The notes under the pieces: model-generated | The model's database searches: none | What the model was told of the DNA's origin: nothing | The model's input: only the letters and a program-made list of their open reading frames with translations | Position numbers and translations under genes: made by a program | Shown: piece after piece, positions 45,739-57,633 of the stretch | Layout: each line of letters begins with the position of its first letter | Position numbering within the stretch: position 1 is the stretch's first letter | DNA from: Basidiobolus meristosporus CBS 931.73 | Taxonomy: Eukaryota; Basidiobolomycota; Basidiobolomycetes; Basidiobolales; Basidiobolaceae | Direction: 5' to 3' | DNA: 64,000 nucleotides | Assembly: GCA_002104905.1 (NCBI GenBank) | Contig: MCFE01000145.1 | Location: 90,755-154,754 of the forward strand

Positions 45739-45766
45739 TGCACGGGAATGGGAATGGGAATGGGAA
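45739..45766. repeat. GGGAAT microsatellite
   Basis: Four tandem GGGAAT units within the 230-bp spacer between the convergent cyclo-ligase and formin 3' ends. Confidence 0.7.
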
Positions 45767-45784
45767 TGAGTTGTTGATTCCAAT

Positions 45785-48700
45785 CTAGATCGAGTGGATG
45801 CGCTTCGATTGCTCATTCGAAACGCGCAATCTATGGGTCCTTTGCTCATTTTCGCACTGGATCTGATTCAACAGCTCGGTTGCCCTAGCCGAAAGTGGAT
45901 CAATCTCCAAGGAGGAGCGTGTGGATGTGCTTGATCCCATGTCCTCACAGATAGCCAATCTTGGCATGACAGGTCGCTTTTTCTCCCGACGTTTGCTAAG
46001 CTGTTTGTGGTCCCGAAGAGATTCCAATAGATTGTCCATGACTCCTTTGTTATCGCTGTCATCATCGGTGACCGAGGAAACATCCACATCATACATGGTG
46101 CGTCTGGCGATCTTCCTCTGGTTCTCTTTTCTCAGCTCTATCTCCTGCTGTCGCTCGCGGCGCTTCTCTAGGATCACCTTCTTTTCTTGCTCTATCTGGT
46201 TATCCTTGATGGCATTGTTGAACGAGGACAGGAAGTTGACGAATATGTTAAAGAAGTTTTCGGATGATATGTTGCTAGCGTTTTCCCCGTAGAACCCTGC
46301 GGCCTCCTTGTACATTTCCTGGGACTTGTTCAGTTTGTCCTCAAGTGTGTCCAAGCTTGTTCGAGCCTCGGAGAAGAATTTATCCATCTCGGTCGCAAAC
46401 GTGTCCTTTTCCTCTGAGGATGTGGTCGCCTCGTCTTCTGCAGGCGGCACGGCTAAATTCTGCATCAACTCTTCGAGGTCTTTCTTGAGCGAATACAATA
46501 GATCGGCTATCTCATTGAAGGATGCTTCCAAATAATCGAAGTTAGTTGGCGGTTGCAATAAGAATAATACCCAGCTGGGCCACATGCGAAGATCAACTTA
46601 CCTTTGCTTGCCGCATCAACTATCCCCGACAGCTCTTTGACCTTGAGCAGGTCGGGGAAATTCTTCTCAATCACTTTGGTGAGGAAGTGTAGCAGCGTGG
46701 TGGAGTCGCCGCTTGCACGGATGTCACTTAGCTGCGAAACAGATGAATGAATCGAAATGATTGGTTGATATCAGATGCATTGACATACCCTTTCGAGACT
46801 CTGGATTTTAAATCCCTTGGCGTTACCGCGGAAATCCTTGGCGTTCATGAAATTGCCAATCACCAGGATCAACTAGGGTTTTGTTAGTTACGGGGTCTAT
46901 AGGCTAGGTGCTCACTGAATTACCTGAAGCAGTTTTGCTAGTTGTTGATTGGACTTGAGAGTGTTACATCCTTCCATGATGTTATCCAAGCTCTAGAGAA
47001 GCAATTTTTAATATTCATGTGCGCTTCAGAGACTGTGCTGAACTCACCTTCTCCATTCCGAAGGCCTTCTCGTTGAACGTCAGTTTCATGTAGACAGCTT
47101 TCAGCTTTTCCTCGAATTTATCTATTTTAAGGGTCTAAAGGGACGGCCCAGGGGGGTTAGGCACGAGTCGGTCAACCATGGTATCGATACGGGCCGACTT
47201 ACCTCGATGAGAACCGCCTCGGCTCTTCCTAGCTCCTTTTCTTTGACATCATCCTCGACATAGGATTCAAGAATCTTGGTCTAGACCGATAGAAAATTCA
47301 GTCGTTCGGTTCGAATCGCCGCATGTTACTTGGCACCTACCTCTCGCTCAGTGGGAAGGCACTTCATGAAATTCTCCAACAGATCCTCCGATATCACGTT
47401 GGAGTCCATGTTGAGAAATGCGTCGCAGATCTCCTTGGGAGAAAGGTGTTTCAGGCTACTCAGCATAATGTCTACCAAGGAATGCGATCGTCAATGGTGA
47501 GTGCCTGAAGGGGGTGTAACAACCAGCCCATGGCGAGTACGTATACAAATAACTTACCAATTTGGTAAGAGCGCTTGCTATCCAGTAACCGAATTTGCTT
47601 TTGGACCTGCTTCTGAGGATTGAACGTGGGCACCGAGGGATTTTTCTTTACGGCGAACTTGTCTTCCAATTCATCGAATATCCCCTCTCTTTCCAGCTCC
47701 TCCCCAAGCTTCTCTACCTCTGTGTTTTTCTCGTCCTCGTTCCATAACGTGCTCTCCACCACATATTCGGGTAATTTTTCCCAGTTGAACTTTTTGAGGG
47801 GCTTTTGAGGAGTGCGTTTGGTACTGTTGTCTGGCGCTACGTTGGTAAGATGATGTTAGCCTGTGAATCAATTGCTGATGGTGAGTCGGAGAGGTACCTG
47901 CTGGAGCTGGGGGTGGTGGCGGCGGGACTCCATTCGTCTTGATATTGTCCAGTTGATCCTGGAAAGAGTATGGGTTGTTGACTGGACTATCGTACATGTT
48001 AAACGAATCGATGGTAGGCGTTCTTGGGTATTGGTCGGAAAGAACTGATGAACTTGACCGAGCGATGGAGCTGGTACGGAACCTGGACAAACGCGAGCTG
48101 AACAGGTCCTCGTCTTCCGAATCAGCAGCCAGCTCGCCAACTGCGAAGATGGTTGATAACCTTCGGTGGGCCTCTGTAATGTCAGTGGATATAATCTGCT
48201 CGATGACGGTATCCAGCATTCGATAATAGTTATTTCTGAGAGGTTTAAAAAAGGTTAGCTTGGCGTTCGTGTGGCATGGAAATGCCTTGCGGGAATGTAG
48301 AAACCCTACCTGGACTTTGGGTTTCTTTGCGCGTAGAGCAGATGGTTTACAATTGACATGAATGGCTTGTGTCCCTTCGTCCTTTCAACCGGCCTGAAAG
48401 CAGCAACAAACACGTCACGGGGGTTGATGTTGCGCCAGCTGAACGTGCTTGAGCACATGTCCAAGTAGTCGCTCTCCTCGGCAGATTCAAACTTTTTCAG
48501 CTGGTAGTTCACGGTGGAGCTTCCAAACTTCTTGGCTTTGTGAACCACCGAACGAACCCCCGAGGCGATCATGTGTAGCCTGGTGGTGATCCTGTCATCT
48601 ATCTCCTCGCAAGTGTCGATCAGGCTGTTCATGAATATGAAGTTCGATTCCTGGATGATGGGGGTGAGTACGAAGATATCCCGAGGCGCGAATCACGTGA

Positions 48701-49963
48701 CGCCTACCAGGTATTCATAAAAGTGCTGGTCCGAGGAGATCTTGTCATACTTGTTGCAGTCGACGCCAGAATCGTTGTTACCTCTCCATATGTCGAGGGT
48801 GAAATGTCTCAACCAGACTTCATAAATGTAATCGTACTGTCTCATATCTTGGATGTGTTTCATGGCGGCGATCACGTGTTGTCGCCCAGAAGGTATATTG
48901 AGGTAACATATGAACGTAAGGATGTCGGTGGCAACCTTCCTGACTCCGAGGGAAGGTGATTCAAGGGCAAACGTAATATCCGTGATGCATTTTGGATGAT
49001 TCAGTACGCTTTTGGCGCCGACCTAAATTGGTTCGAGAGAACAACCTATCAGCCAAATCGCTCCCGAAAGAATGATGCCAATTCCATGAATAGTCCATCT
49101 TCACACGTTTCCATGGGAGGACGGTTCGGATTGGACAGCATCAATCTTACCAACCTTAGTGTTGAGAATGGATTTGATACACTTCATGATTTCGTATTCC
49201 AAAGATAAGTCAGTCATGCTCCTATATTTAGAAGGGGAGACGGTCCAATGAAAATCGGTCAGTACTTGCTGATGGGCGTAAGATAAAAATATTGTTCGTT
49301 TTAAATAGATTCGGCTGACTCACCTATTTAGTTTGTTACACGAATTGAAAATCGCTTCTGTTAGGTATCGTAGTCCTTTGAGGTCGACAAACTGACGGAC
49401 CCAACTAAACATCTTGGTGTTAGCAAAGAAAAACCAGAGACAGGGTCGACGAAAATTATGATGTATGTGAAGGCGTAGGGGTATGGTGAGTGCGTGTATG
49501 GACACATCATAGTGAGGTTTGGGTTATAGAGACGAACCTGATTGCTTGGGTGGAGAGCGATACGTTCAAAGACCGGTAATCGTTGACAGAGAGTACCTTG
49601 TCGTTAGCTTCGCTTAGCTTACGCACGTAGTACTCTGGGTATTGCTTGCTGAACTTGTGATATCGCTTGACCAAAAACTACATCGTATCAGAGAATTATG
49701 AGCAAAGGGAGTGACTGAAGTGGGCGATCGGGGAATATACGCACAGTCGAACTAGAGGCCTCTCTCTTCTTCTGGTTTTTAATCATGACTCGTTTCTGTT
49801 CCTCCGGCAGAGCTCTCAGAGGGTCTCTTTTGGCCTCCTCAATGCCCATGTTGTCCTGTTGGGAGGGTGCTGTTAATAGGAGACTCGAACGACGTGTCGC
49901 ACGCTAACAAACCATTAGACTTTCAAAGAGGGAAGCCACTTTGTCTTGGTTACTGCTCACCAT
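45785..49963 (-). CDS. Diaphanous-type formin with a very short FH1
   Basis: Formins nucleate and elongate unbranched actin filaments under Rho control. Sixteen exons: 49,963-49,913; 49,855-49,745; 49,677-49,538; 49,404-49,324; 49,221-49,155; 49,022-48,708; 48,650-48,310; 48,235-47,898; 47,836-47,558; 47,471-47,341; 47,280-47,203; 47,134-47,048; 46,992-46,924; 46,872-46,789; 46,731-46,602; 46,524-45,785. All in frame; 1,013 residues. GBD/FH3 spans about 15-370 (DNMGIEEAKRDPLRALPEEQ, FLVKRYHKFSKQYPEYYVRK, ISWVRQFVDLKGLRYLTEAI, VGAKSVLNHPKCITDITFAL). FH1 is a single run, PPPPPPAPA, near 472-480. FH2 starts at about 492 (KKFNWEKLPEYVVESTLWNE) and includes LLDSKRSYQIDIMLSSLKHL. A DAD-like autoinhibitory motif, GVMDNLLESLRDHKQLSKRR, lies at 928-947. 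The length is about half that of yeast Bni1. The first exon codes only 17 residues. Confidence 0.9.
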
Positions 49964-52071
49964 GGTGGCGAATCAATGAGCAAACTCCGAAAGAATAAAA
50001 TCTAGAGTTTGAGGGGGATATGTGTGGAATGGATAAAGAAATCTCGGTTTCCTGGTATATCGGAATTCAAAAGAATTAAAGACAATCCGGATGTTCTTAG
50101 CCCTCACCGGCTTATATAGGAGCTATTGCGATGGAGAGACAAAAAAGGTGCATAAGAAGTTTAAACATTTCTTTCCAAGGCAAGGCCAATGAGCATCCAT
50201 GGAAGGAACGAAAAACTGATCTGCCCTGTCGGCCATCCAATAACGGTGTGTAGTTCTGAAGTATAGTACACGGCAAGTGACCTGTCCAATGAGATCCATG
50301 AGACTAATATCTGTGACTTTGAATGATGAGCTGAATCTGTCACCAATATCGAAGGGGAATCATTCACAATGATATCAGCAGTGGCATTCGCATTCTCCAT
50401 AACGTAATTCCAGGCATTTCACCATCATACAAATTGTGCATCATGCAACTTTCCACCAAATGGATGGTGCCAGCTAGTAAGATCGATGAATCGCATTTGG
50501 CTAACCTTCAATCGTACTTAGTACAGGCGGAGCAGATGATCCTCAGGGAACGAGATCCATCTGAATATGGTGGCTAGGGCGAATGGACAGTAGGCTTGAA
50601 ATCGTGGTACAATTGAAGACGCCTTGATCCTGACAAATCCAATCTCTGATGGATGATCGCAGCATCCCACCGAGCGGAAAAAAGAATCCGTGATCAGCTG
50701 TCCCAACGAACCATTCCGTTGATAGATATCTGGATCGGGCCGTGATCCCTGCTGACGGCACAGTGGCAGCGATCCCAGTGTTTCATAGGACATTGAGGTC
50801 CAGTCCCCGCTCGCCTCATCATCTGAAAGTTAGGGAATTGGAGTTCCTCTGGATTCCAGTCCAGGCTAACTGCTTACGTTCGAATTCCGGATTCAAAGCG
50901 CCACATCAGCCTGTATCTCCACCCATCGTACGTAGGGCGTGATTTACCGGAGCCGTGCCTTTATGCATGCCCAAAAAAGGAATTCCCAAAGGTTGACCAG
51001 AACATCCAGAATTTACCGCAAACAGCAATGGCCGATGAGTAGGGATGTGAAGTTAATTAGCGTTTCAGAATCCATCGAGTGTCAAAGCCGAATTCAGCAC
51101 TCTATCTCCCCTGACACGGCCGTATCCAGCGTTGAATCAGGAATCGACGTTGGTGCGAAGCTATTGTAGCACTTTCAGAAAGACGATGCAGGTGCTGTGA
51201 TTGCTAGGATTGCTAGAAATCAACCGCTGTCCAATAACCATCTTGTTTGCCTGGAATGCCTGCCTTATATTGTATTTGGGGGGGGGGGGCGAGCGAGATC
51301 CGCTGATTCGCCATGGTTTCGAATCGGGTGTTGATACCAAAAGATTTGGTGCTAGTACTAACCAGGAGTTGGGTGATTTGCTTCCAGAGCACTAGGGATG
51401 TGGAGTGCTGTTTCTTTCATGATTTCCAAAAATGTTCGACTCAATGTTCCGACAGGTGCGTAGGAAAATGCGGCCCATACAGGCTTGTCGAATGCAAGCA
51501 TTGGATGCGACCGTGTTGCGTTCCTCTAATAGAATTAACCCCGCAGATTCAAGAGACGAAGATTGCACTTGTTTGGCTCTACGGATGTATGCCTTGTTCT
51601 CTCTAAGCAAACACTCGTTTAGCTTGCTTCCTCGTGTTTATCTGCCAATTGCTGGACTTCATTTTCGTTGCATATTTTTTGATCCAGCTGTGGCCGGTCC
51701 CGATGTGATTCACGATATGGCTTTACTCATGAAACAATGTTGGCTCTGACTAACAATGTACTACAATTGGCCCAACCAGCTGGTACCAGTGGCTTCGGCA
51801 AGCTGAGGACTGAATCTTTCGGTGTGAATAGAGTGTCGATTCCCCACTGTTATCTTCCTCACCATGGATCGCCTATGACGTAATGGCTGCATGTTATGGT
51901 ATGTGATTAGCAGTAGATGCTGATGGGAGTGGACAGCCATCAGAGCTATGATATGATCGTGTATTTTATTTATGGATTGTCAACTTTGAATCTGAAATCA
52001 ACCTATTGATGCCCCTTCAGCAAGAAAGGTATCTGAACTTACAAAAGGTGGAGGATTCGGTGATTACATAA
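49964..52071. other. 2.1-kb intergenic region
   Basis: Open frames here are short, overlap on both strands, and show no domain, intron structure or bias that would support a gene. A G10 run lies near 51,280. The first 150 bp upstream of 49,963 should hold the formin promoter. Confidence 0.4.
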
Positions 52072-52743
52072 TCAAATCTTCACTTCAGTTACCAACAACC
52101 CATCCAAAACAGTCTCATTGAGAGTGAATGGGTGAGCCATCTCAATCTCCAAGAGCTTTGAGGAGTACTTCTCTGCTTTGTCCTCAATGTAATCTTTATA
52201 GTCTGGGGCGCCTGGAAAAAGGACGTTGTCTGCAACAACCACCGAGCCGGGTCGAAGCCACTGCAGCTGCTCAATTATTTTCATATCCTGGACATAGAGA
52301 TCTTTCCAGTGATCGATGAAGACAAGGTCTATTTGATCCACAGCATAAGTCTGAAGGAAATCTTCACTGGTAGTCTTGAACTCTCCAACAATAATGGTAA
52401 CCTTCGAGGTTAGCCCAGCATGCTCAACAAGTGTTTGCGCAGCCTTTGCAAACCTAGGGTTCAACTCAAAGGAGTAGTAATGTCCATTGGGAGGTAAAAG
52501 ATTGGAAAACCGGAGTGCACTGTATCCAAGATAGCCACCCAACTCAACCATGACTTTGACATTGTGTTCCTCGATCAAATCATCGATATGCTTTCCCTTC
52601 TTATCTCCTACATGCATTAAAAGATTCGTTTTGGCATAGCGATCAATTGCAGTGATGACTGATTCAGCATCACCGGGGGTCGAGTTGGAAAGAACAAAGT
52701 TCAAGTAATCGTTGGTATCTGGTTCAAAGATGCTACTAGGCAT
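52072..52743 (-). CDS. Catechol O-methyltransferase family protein
   Basis: Transfers methyl from S-adenosylmethionine to a catechol hydroxyl, needing Mg2+. Fungal members are cytosolic and may act on aromatic or lignin-derived catechols; the substrate here is unknown. Intronless, 223 residues, about the length of soluble COMT. Motif I is VMVELGGYLGYSALRF (65-79), with the acidic ligand region YSFELNPRFAKAA. The metal and catalytic residues are DLVFIDHWKDLY (D144, K147) and VVADNVLFPG (D172, N173). The terminal LDGLLVTEVKI fits the family end strand. The open frame extends 20 codons upstream, but I chose the ATG at 52,743 (CCGCCATGCC) because a TATATATAAATC box lies about 45 nt before it, inside the longer frame. 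Confidence 0.87.
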   Translation of the reverse strand: MPSSIFEPDTNDYLNFVLSNSTPGDAESVITAIDRYAKTNLLMHVGDKKGKHIDDLIEEHNVKVMVELGGYLGYSALRFSNLLPPNGHYYSFELNPRFAKAAQTLVEHAGLTSKVTIIVGEFKTTSEDFLQTYAVDQIDLVFIDHWKDLYVQDMKIIEQLQWLRPGSVVVADNVLFPGAPDYKDYIEDKAEKYSSKLLEIEMAHPFTLNETVLDGLLVTEVKI

Positions 52744-52782
52744 GGCGGAGCGGTTTGAATTGTGGATTCTCTTACAGAGGGA

Positions 52783-52794
52783 TTTATATATAGT
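52783..52794 (-). promoter_or_regulatory. TATA box of the catechol O-methyltransferase gene
   Basis: TATATATAAATC on the minus strand, roughly 45 nt upstream of the ATG at 52,743. Its position argues against the longer N-terminal extension. Confidence 0.5.
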
Positions 52795-54553
52795 ATGCAC
52801 CAACTCTACTACGTAACTTCACAGACAAAATGGATTGTGAAGCGTCCCTGTTCGCTATCGCTTACATAATAGTTGAAATGCATCCCTCAACGGCGAGTCA
52901 GGGTTAGAAAGCCTCCTGTGCACTTCAATGAAACCATACATAGCTATTTATTACCATTGTGGATATACGGCTTGGTAATTCACCTGAGAAACACGGGTAC
53001 ACAAAGCTATTAGTTTCTCCATTAATCAAGTCTTGGAGACCGACCAGAGTTGACCATATCAAGTGGCTGTTCACGTCAGTAATTACTAAGGGGAATCGAA
53101 TCAGGGGCGGGGGGGGGGAGCTCAAGCTTCACATTTGCTATTGGCCCTATGTTAATTATCTCGGGAGGCAAGGGTTAGTCAGTAATTATCAAAGGGAATT
53201 GGACAGGGGTAGGGGGAGCTCAAGCTTCACATTTGCTATTGGATCTATATTGATTATCTCAGGAGGCAAGGGTCGTTAGTACAACCTGGAAAAATGTGCA
53301 TAAATTCCAGCGATGTTACGCTGTTGTGGGGAATCAACAGACTCGGGCACTTATCCATGGCTAACATTACAGTTGGACCTGGTCGTCGGGCTTCTTTTGG
53401 CGAAAGATTCCTGGCAGTCTTTGGTTGTCCAAGCGACCATTAGGCCGTGAATGCGCGTTGCTGTTCCAATATCCAGGTGGATGGTAATTGCAGCTGGAGT
53501 CACTACTAAATTACTGATAGATGATCTTGTACACTCGACCGTGTCTAATCCACCAAATCAAATACGGTGGTCCAGATTTTCATCTAAATAATAATAAATG
53601 GCAACTCATTTCATCACATCAGCCGACCAACAAGGTAAAGAGCGCGCAGATCCTTCTGGTGGGATCATTCATGTTAGAAGCAACCCTTTTATACAGACTT
53701 GCAATAGCAATAGTTCCCAGGTGCAAAATAGGGCAAGATCTTCGCAGAGTCACACATCTCATGCGTGTCAGTTGCAAATGTCATTTCGACTGAGGTAAAA
53801 TCTCAAATCATCTTCACCCTCTGGTTTGATCCAGAGTGACTAGGACTGAGTTGGCAAGAGCGATTCATGGACATCCTGGCATGTGTAGTTGCGGCCTATG
53901 CTGGCCATGCCCTCTCTGATGAAGCAGAAACCGACCAGGCTTGCACAGGGAACAGTAGCAGCGAGTATCTTGGGACATCGTTGTAAATCCAAAATAAATT
54001 CACAAGGCAAGATGCCTCTTACATGCGTGGGCAGGATCACACGAGTTCAATCAGTGAAGATCACTCACCATGGTCGAGTGCTCGACCTGTCTTTGTCCCA
54101 TGGTTGCTGGAGATTTCAGCTCCAATAGCCATACTAGCTCTAGCCCTGGAGGTAGTGCGTATTGGGGTCAAGGATTCAGACCAGGGTGCAGTTTTGAAGT
54201 GAAATGCATGTGGTTGCGGGTGTCAGTAGAATGGGTGACAGATCTTGGTTTCATTAGGAACTGGTTGATAGTCGTGTGGTCGTTCAAGCATGAATTTCAT
54301 GCTAGTTCGAGGTTACTCACCCGAGCTTTGTATCACAGCCCATAAGCCTGCGGCAGAGTCCCTATTTAAGGTGTGGGCCAATCCAGCCATTCCATAAGGC
54401 GAGAGTTATTTTGTGTTTGGGGAAGGACTGCGAGGTAACCTACTGCCTAAGGAAATTGTTTCTTCAACTGCAGTGCACTTGAGAAACAAGTTCAGACTCG
54501 GCGCTTTGAGAATATAAAACCGCCCCACAGCGCCTGTCAACTCACCAAGCAAG
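52795..54553. other. 1.75-kb divergent spacer
   Basis: No supported gene. It contains a tandem duplication (53,075-53,272) and, near 54,513, GAATATAAAACCGCC, a likely TATA box for the phosphatase gene about 40 nt before its ATG. Confidence 0.4.
53075..53272. repeat. Two-copy tandem duplication of about 100 bp
   Basis: Both units start GTCAGTAATTA and share AGCTCAAGCTTCACATTTGC, TATTGG and GGAGGCAAGGG. They differ by scattered substitutions and the length of an internal G run (ten in the first, five in the second). Unit boundaries are about 53,075-53,177 and 53,178-53,272. Confidence 0.75.
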
Positions 54554-55657
54554 ATGCGCTGCTTTCTGCTGCTGAGTAACTTATGGCTCCTGGCTATTTC
54601 CGCCTCCGCCCAGGTCGTTCAGGAAACAAACGCCGCGTACGCACATCGTACGGTCGCGATCGGAGACATCCACAGTGACTACAAGAATGCTCTCAGCGTA
54701 CTTAGGATGGCCGCTGTCGTAGATGCCAACGGCGACTGGATCATGGGCACGAACACGCTTGTCCAAACGGTATGTGCAATTGCCGGCGGTTGGTTCTGAT
54801 TCGAGTTAGTAACCTTATCGTGCAGGGCGATATTGTCGATCGCGGACCAGATACCATTCTCCTCTACAAGTACTTCCAAAAACTTAGAGCCCAAGCGGCC
54901 GCAGCGGGCGGAAATGTTCGGTCAAAGTAGATATTCATTTTTGTTGGTGCGTAAGCTAATCTGGGAACCTTAGGTTGTCAATCTATTCGGTAATCATGAA
55001 ATCATGAACATCAAGGGCGATTGGAGATACGTTACCAAAGAAGAGATTGCCACGTTTGGGGGGACTACTGCCCGGAAGGAGGCGTGGAATGTATCGACTG
55101 GCTGGATTGGCCAATTCCTTCAATCCTCCTTCAACATCACTTTCATCCAGCGTGGCCATACTGTGTTTACCCACGGTGATTTGCATCCCACATGGGCAAA
55201 GAAGGGGGCAGCAAGTATGAATGCTCTCGTTCATGCAAACCTCAATGCGGGCAAGTATGATGATCCCATCTTCAAGACCCAAGGGCCAGTGTGGTGGAGA
55301 GGATACGGTGGCCTCGAGGATGGTGATGATGACATAACTCTAGAGCAGGCCTGCGCCATGGTGAAGGAGGTGACAGATACACTCAAGGTACTTTGGACAA
55401 CCATTTCCAACTCAATGAGTTGCCTGTAACATCTTATGCTTTGGGAACAGGTGAAGCGACTTGTGTCTGGCCATACACAGCAGTCCTCCACGGGCCGCAT
55501 CTTATCTCGCTGCAACAATGCGTACCTTGATATTGACGTTGGTATTTCAAGCTATTATGGATCTCATTTTGCTGCGCTTGAGATCCTTGATTTGGATGAT
55601 GGATCACAGAACGTGGCTGCAATATACCCCACTGGCAAGGTGACAATTTCCCAGTAA
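54554..55657 (+). CDS. Secreted Shewanella-like PPP phosphatase (SHLP)
   Basis: A calcineurin-superfamily metallophosphatase of the SHLP type, predicted to remove phosphate from protein or small phosphoesters outside the cytosol; its substrate is unknown. Four exons: 54,554-54,769; 54,826-54,915; 54,974-55,387; 55,451-55,657; 308 residues. A signal peptide is visible (MRCFLLLSNLWLLAISASAQ, likely cleavage after ASA). All metal-binding blocks are present: GDIHSD (37), GDIVDRG (73), GNHEIMN (108), HGDLH (169) and SGHTQ (246). The spacing and the NLFGNHEIMNIKGDWRYV block fit SHLP rather than PP1/PP2A. The second donor is taken as AAT/GTTCGG, because a later GTAAG would read through a stop; this gives GGNVVNLFGNHE. 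The gene faces away from the methyltransferase. Confidence 0.85.
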
Positions 55658-57036
55658 ATGAGCGTAACGTTCTTGTGTGGAGAGTGGCTGCGTTTGAATT
55701 AGACATGTCTGTTCGACATCTAGCACCTATTTTGCCAATAAATCATTCAGTTGAATCTAAACAGGGGCAAGCTTTGTGCGATATGCTCCGTCCTTCGGTA
55801 GTTGATTTGTATTTCTAACAAAAGATAACCAGGATCAAGTAACTTCAAGGCGCATCTGAGAATTGCCGATTTTGGCATGAGACACGGAAATCACGAGCTT
55901 TCGGAGTGTACGCTTATGCAACAACGCGTTGTGCAATCTTGAGGCACTACTCAGCACGGCTGAGAGCCACAGTCGTAGTAAATCGAGAGTCGGGTCCGTC
56001 GATCACCGATTTCCACGCTGTGGATATTCAACAAGCACTCAGAAACCCACTGATCCGTACCGCTTCGGAAGGTTTCGACTTCAGCTGGCTACGACGGGAT
56101 ATGTGAGATGTACCCAATTAGCTTTGCATTCAACATTGTTTACTCGCTGTTTCACATGTTGTTCGGAAGTTTGCAATCAACGGGATGCGGGTCGTTCCCT
56201 GTCGTGGAGTGGTGGAGAAGATAGAAACTGCCAAAGCTATCAGGCGGAACATGAAACAAAGGCTTGGGTATCAATGTGCTAGACCAGGCCACAGCAGGCC
56301 TGAAGTGTCACACACATGAGCGCACTTAACGCAATAGTAGTCGCAAATTTCTCTGTATCAACATCAGAGTGGAGAGTATTTACCATACCACATTATGACC
56401 AACACTTGTATCTGTCCTATCACCCCCAAATGCCCTTACGCAGAAGCAAGGTCTATATGTCTGGTGATCCAGGTGTTGTTGCAGAGCCAGCTAGATACAT
56501 TGCTAGGCTGCATCATTGACTAGTTCTATTTTTGCTGGACGCCTCTCAAGCTCAGGTGATCCCTGTAGTACTACAGAGTTGAGCATCCAAGAGCGACCTA
56601 TCCAAAGAAAAGCTATCCAAACCTTCCATCTACAACTCACCAGTTGCTTTTGTTCTAAGTGACAGGTACTGCGTGTAGCTGTTTCTATAAGATGAGCCTG
56701 TGCTTAGCCCGTTGACTGGAAACTAGCCTGATGGTTATCATTCTTTACTAATCATCTGGAATTATATAAGTTTCGAAGAGAATAATGTACTGAGCCGCCT
56801 AGAATGCCCATCACTTTGAACTCATCTTTCCATAGCGCAAAACATTGTACTACTGTTATCACTCCTCCCTATAATGGGCTTTACCAAGCTGAACCAACAC
56901 TATAATTACCCTGCTTCTGAAGCAAGTAGGACTGAGGCCTAGGGGTGGTTTAGTGAAATTATAGAATGAGATAATCAACCATACACTCAATCAGTTGAAA
57001 TATGAGGATTTTGCTTTTTTTATATAGCAATATTTA
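55658..57036. other. Intergenic region at the right edge of the gene island
   Basis: No gene supported; the open frames are short and lack domains. Base composition becomes AT-rich toward 56,700, where the repeat-rich region begins. Confidence 0.4.
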
Positions 57037-57280
57037 TTGTAAGGGCTTTGGAGATATTGGAAGTGAATGGGAGAACAAGTAGATTATGCAGTTTTTACTT
57101 ATTGATTTATTAAATGTAAAAGTAGTGTTTATACTTTGACATGATCTTGGTATAGCAAACATGTATAGTAAGCCTAGAAATTTCCCAAGAGCATGTGTGC
57201 AAAGCTTCAAGCTGTTTGGACAACATTGAGGAATTTGATGTTCTGAGTACCAGATGTTTTGGTGACAATATTCTAGTAAA

Positions 57281-57629
57281 CGTTGTAAAAATTCGTATTT
57301 CCACCTAAATATTCACCTAACTTAGTCACTTAGATCATCACCTTCAAATCCTAGAGAATACTGACTAAATTCCTTGTCGGGATTTACTTAGAATATTTTC
57401 ACCAAAATGCCAGGTACCCAGAATATGAAAATTCTCAAAGTTGTCCAAACAGCCCCAAACTTTGCACACATGTTCTTGGGACCTTCCATAACCTATTCTA
57501 CGTGTTTGTAATGCCAAGACCAGGTGAAAGTATAAATACTACTTTTACATTCAATAAATCATTAAGTGAAAACCACATAATCTACTTGTTCTCCCAATCA
57601 CTTCCAATACCTCCAAGACTCTTACAACA
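57281..57629 (+). repeat. copia-1 5' LTR
   Basis: Begins CGTTG in place of the expected TGTTG and ends TTACAACA. Contains TATAAATAC (57,531) and CAATAAATC (57,551), plausible promoter and polyadenylation signals. GGTTATGAGCC follows directly and would serve as primer-binding site. Confidence 0.88.
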
Positions 57630-57633
57630 GGTT

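Noticed and set aside
50161-51749. Cluster of short frames on both strands
   Set aside because: They overlap each other, are not linked by plausible introns and show no recognisable protein.
55906-56519. Frames downstream of the phosphatase gene
   Set aside because: No domain, and they lie on overlapping frames without coherent splicing.
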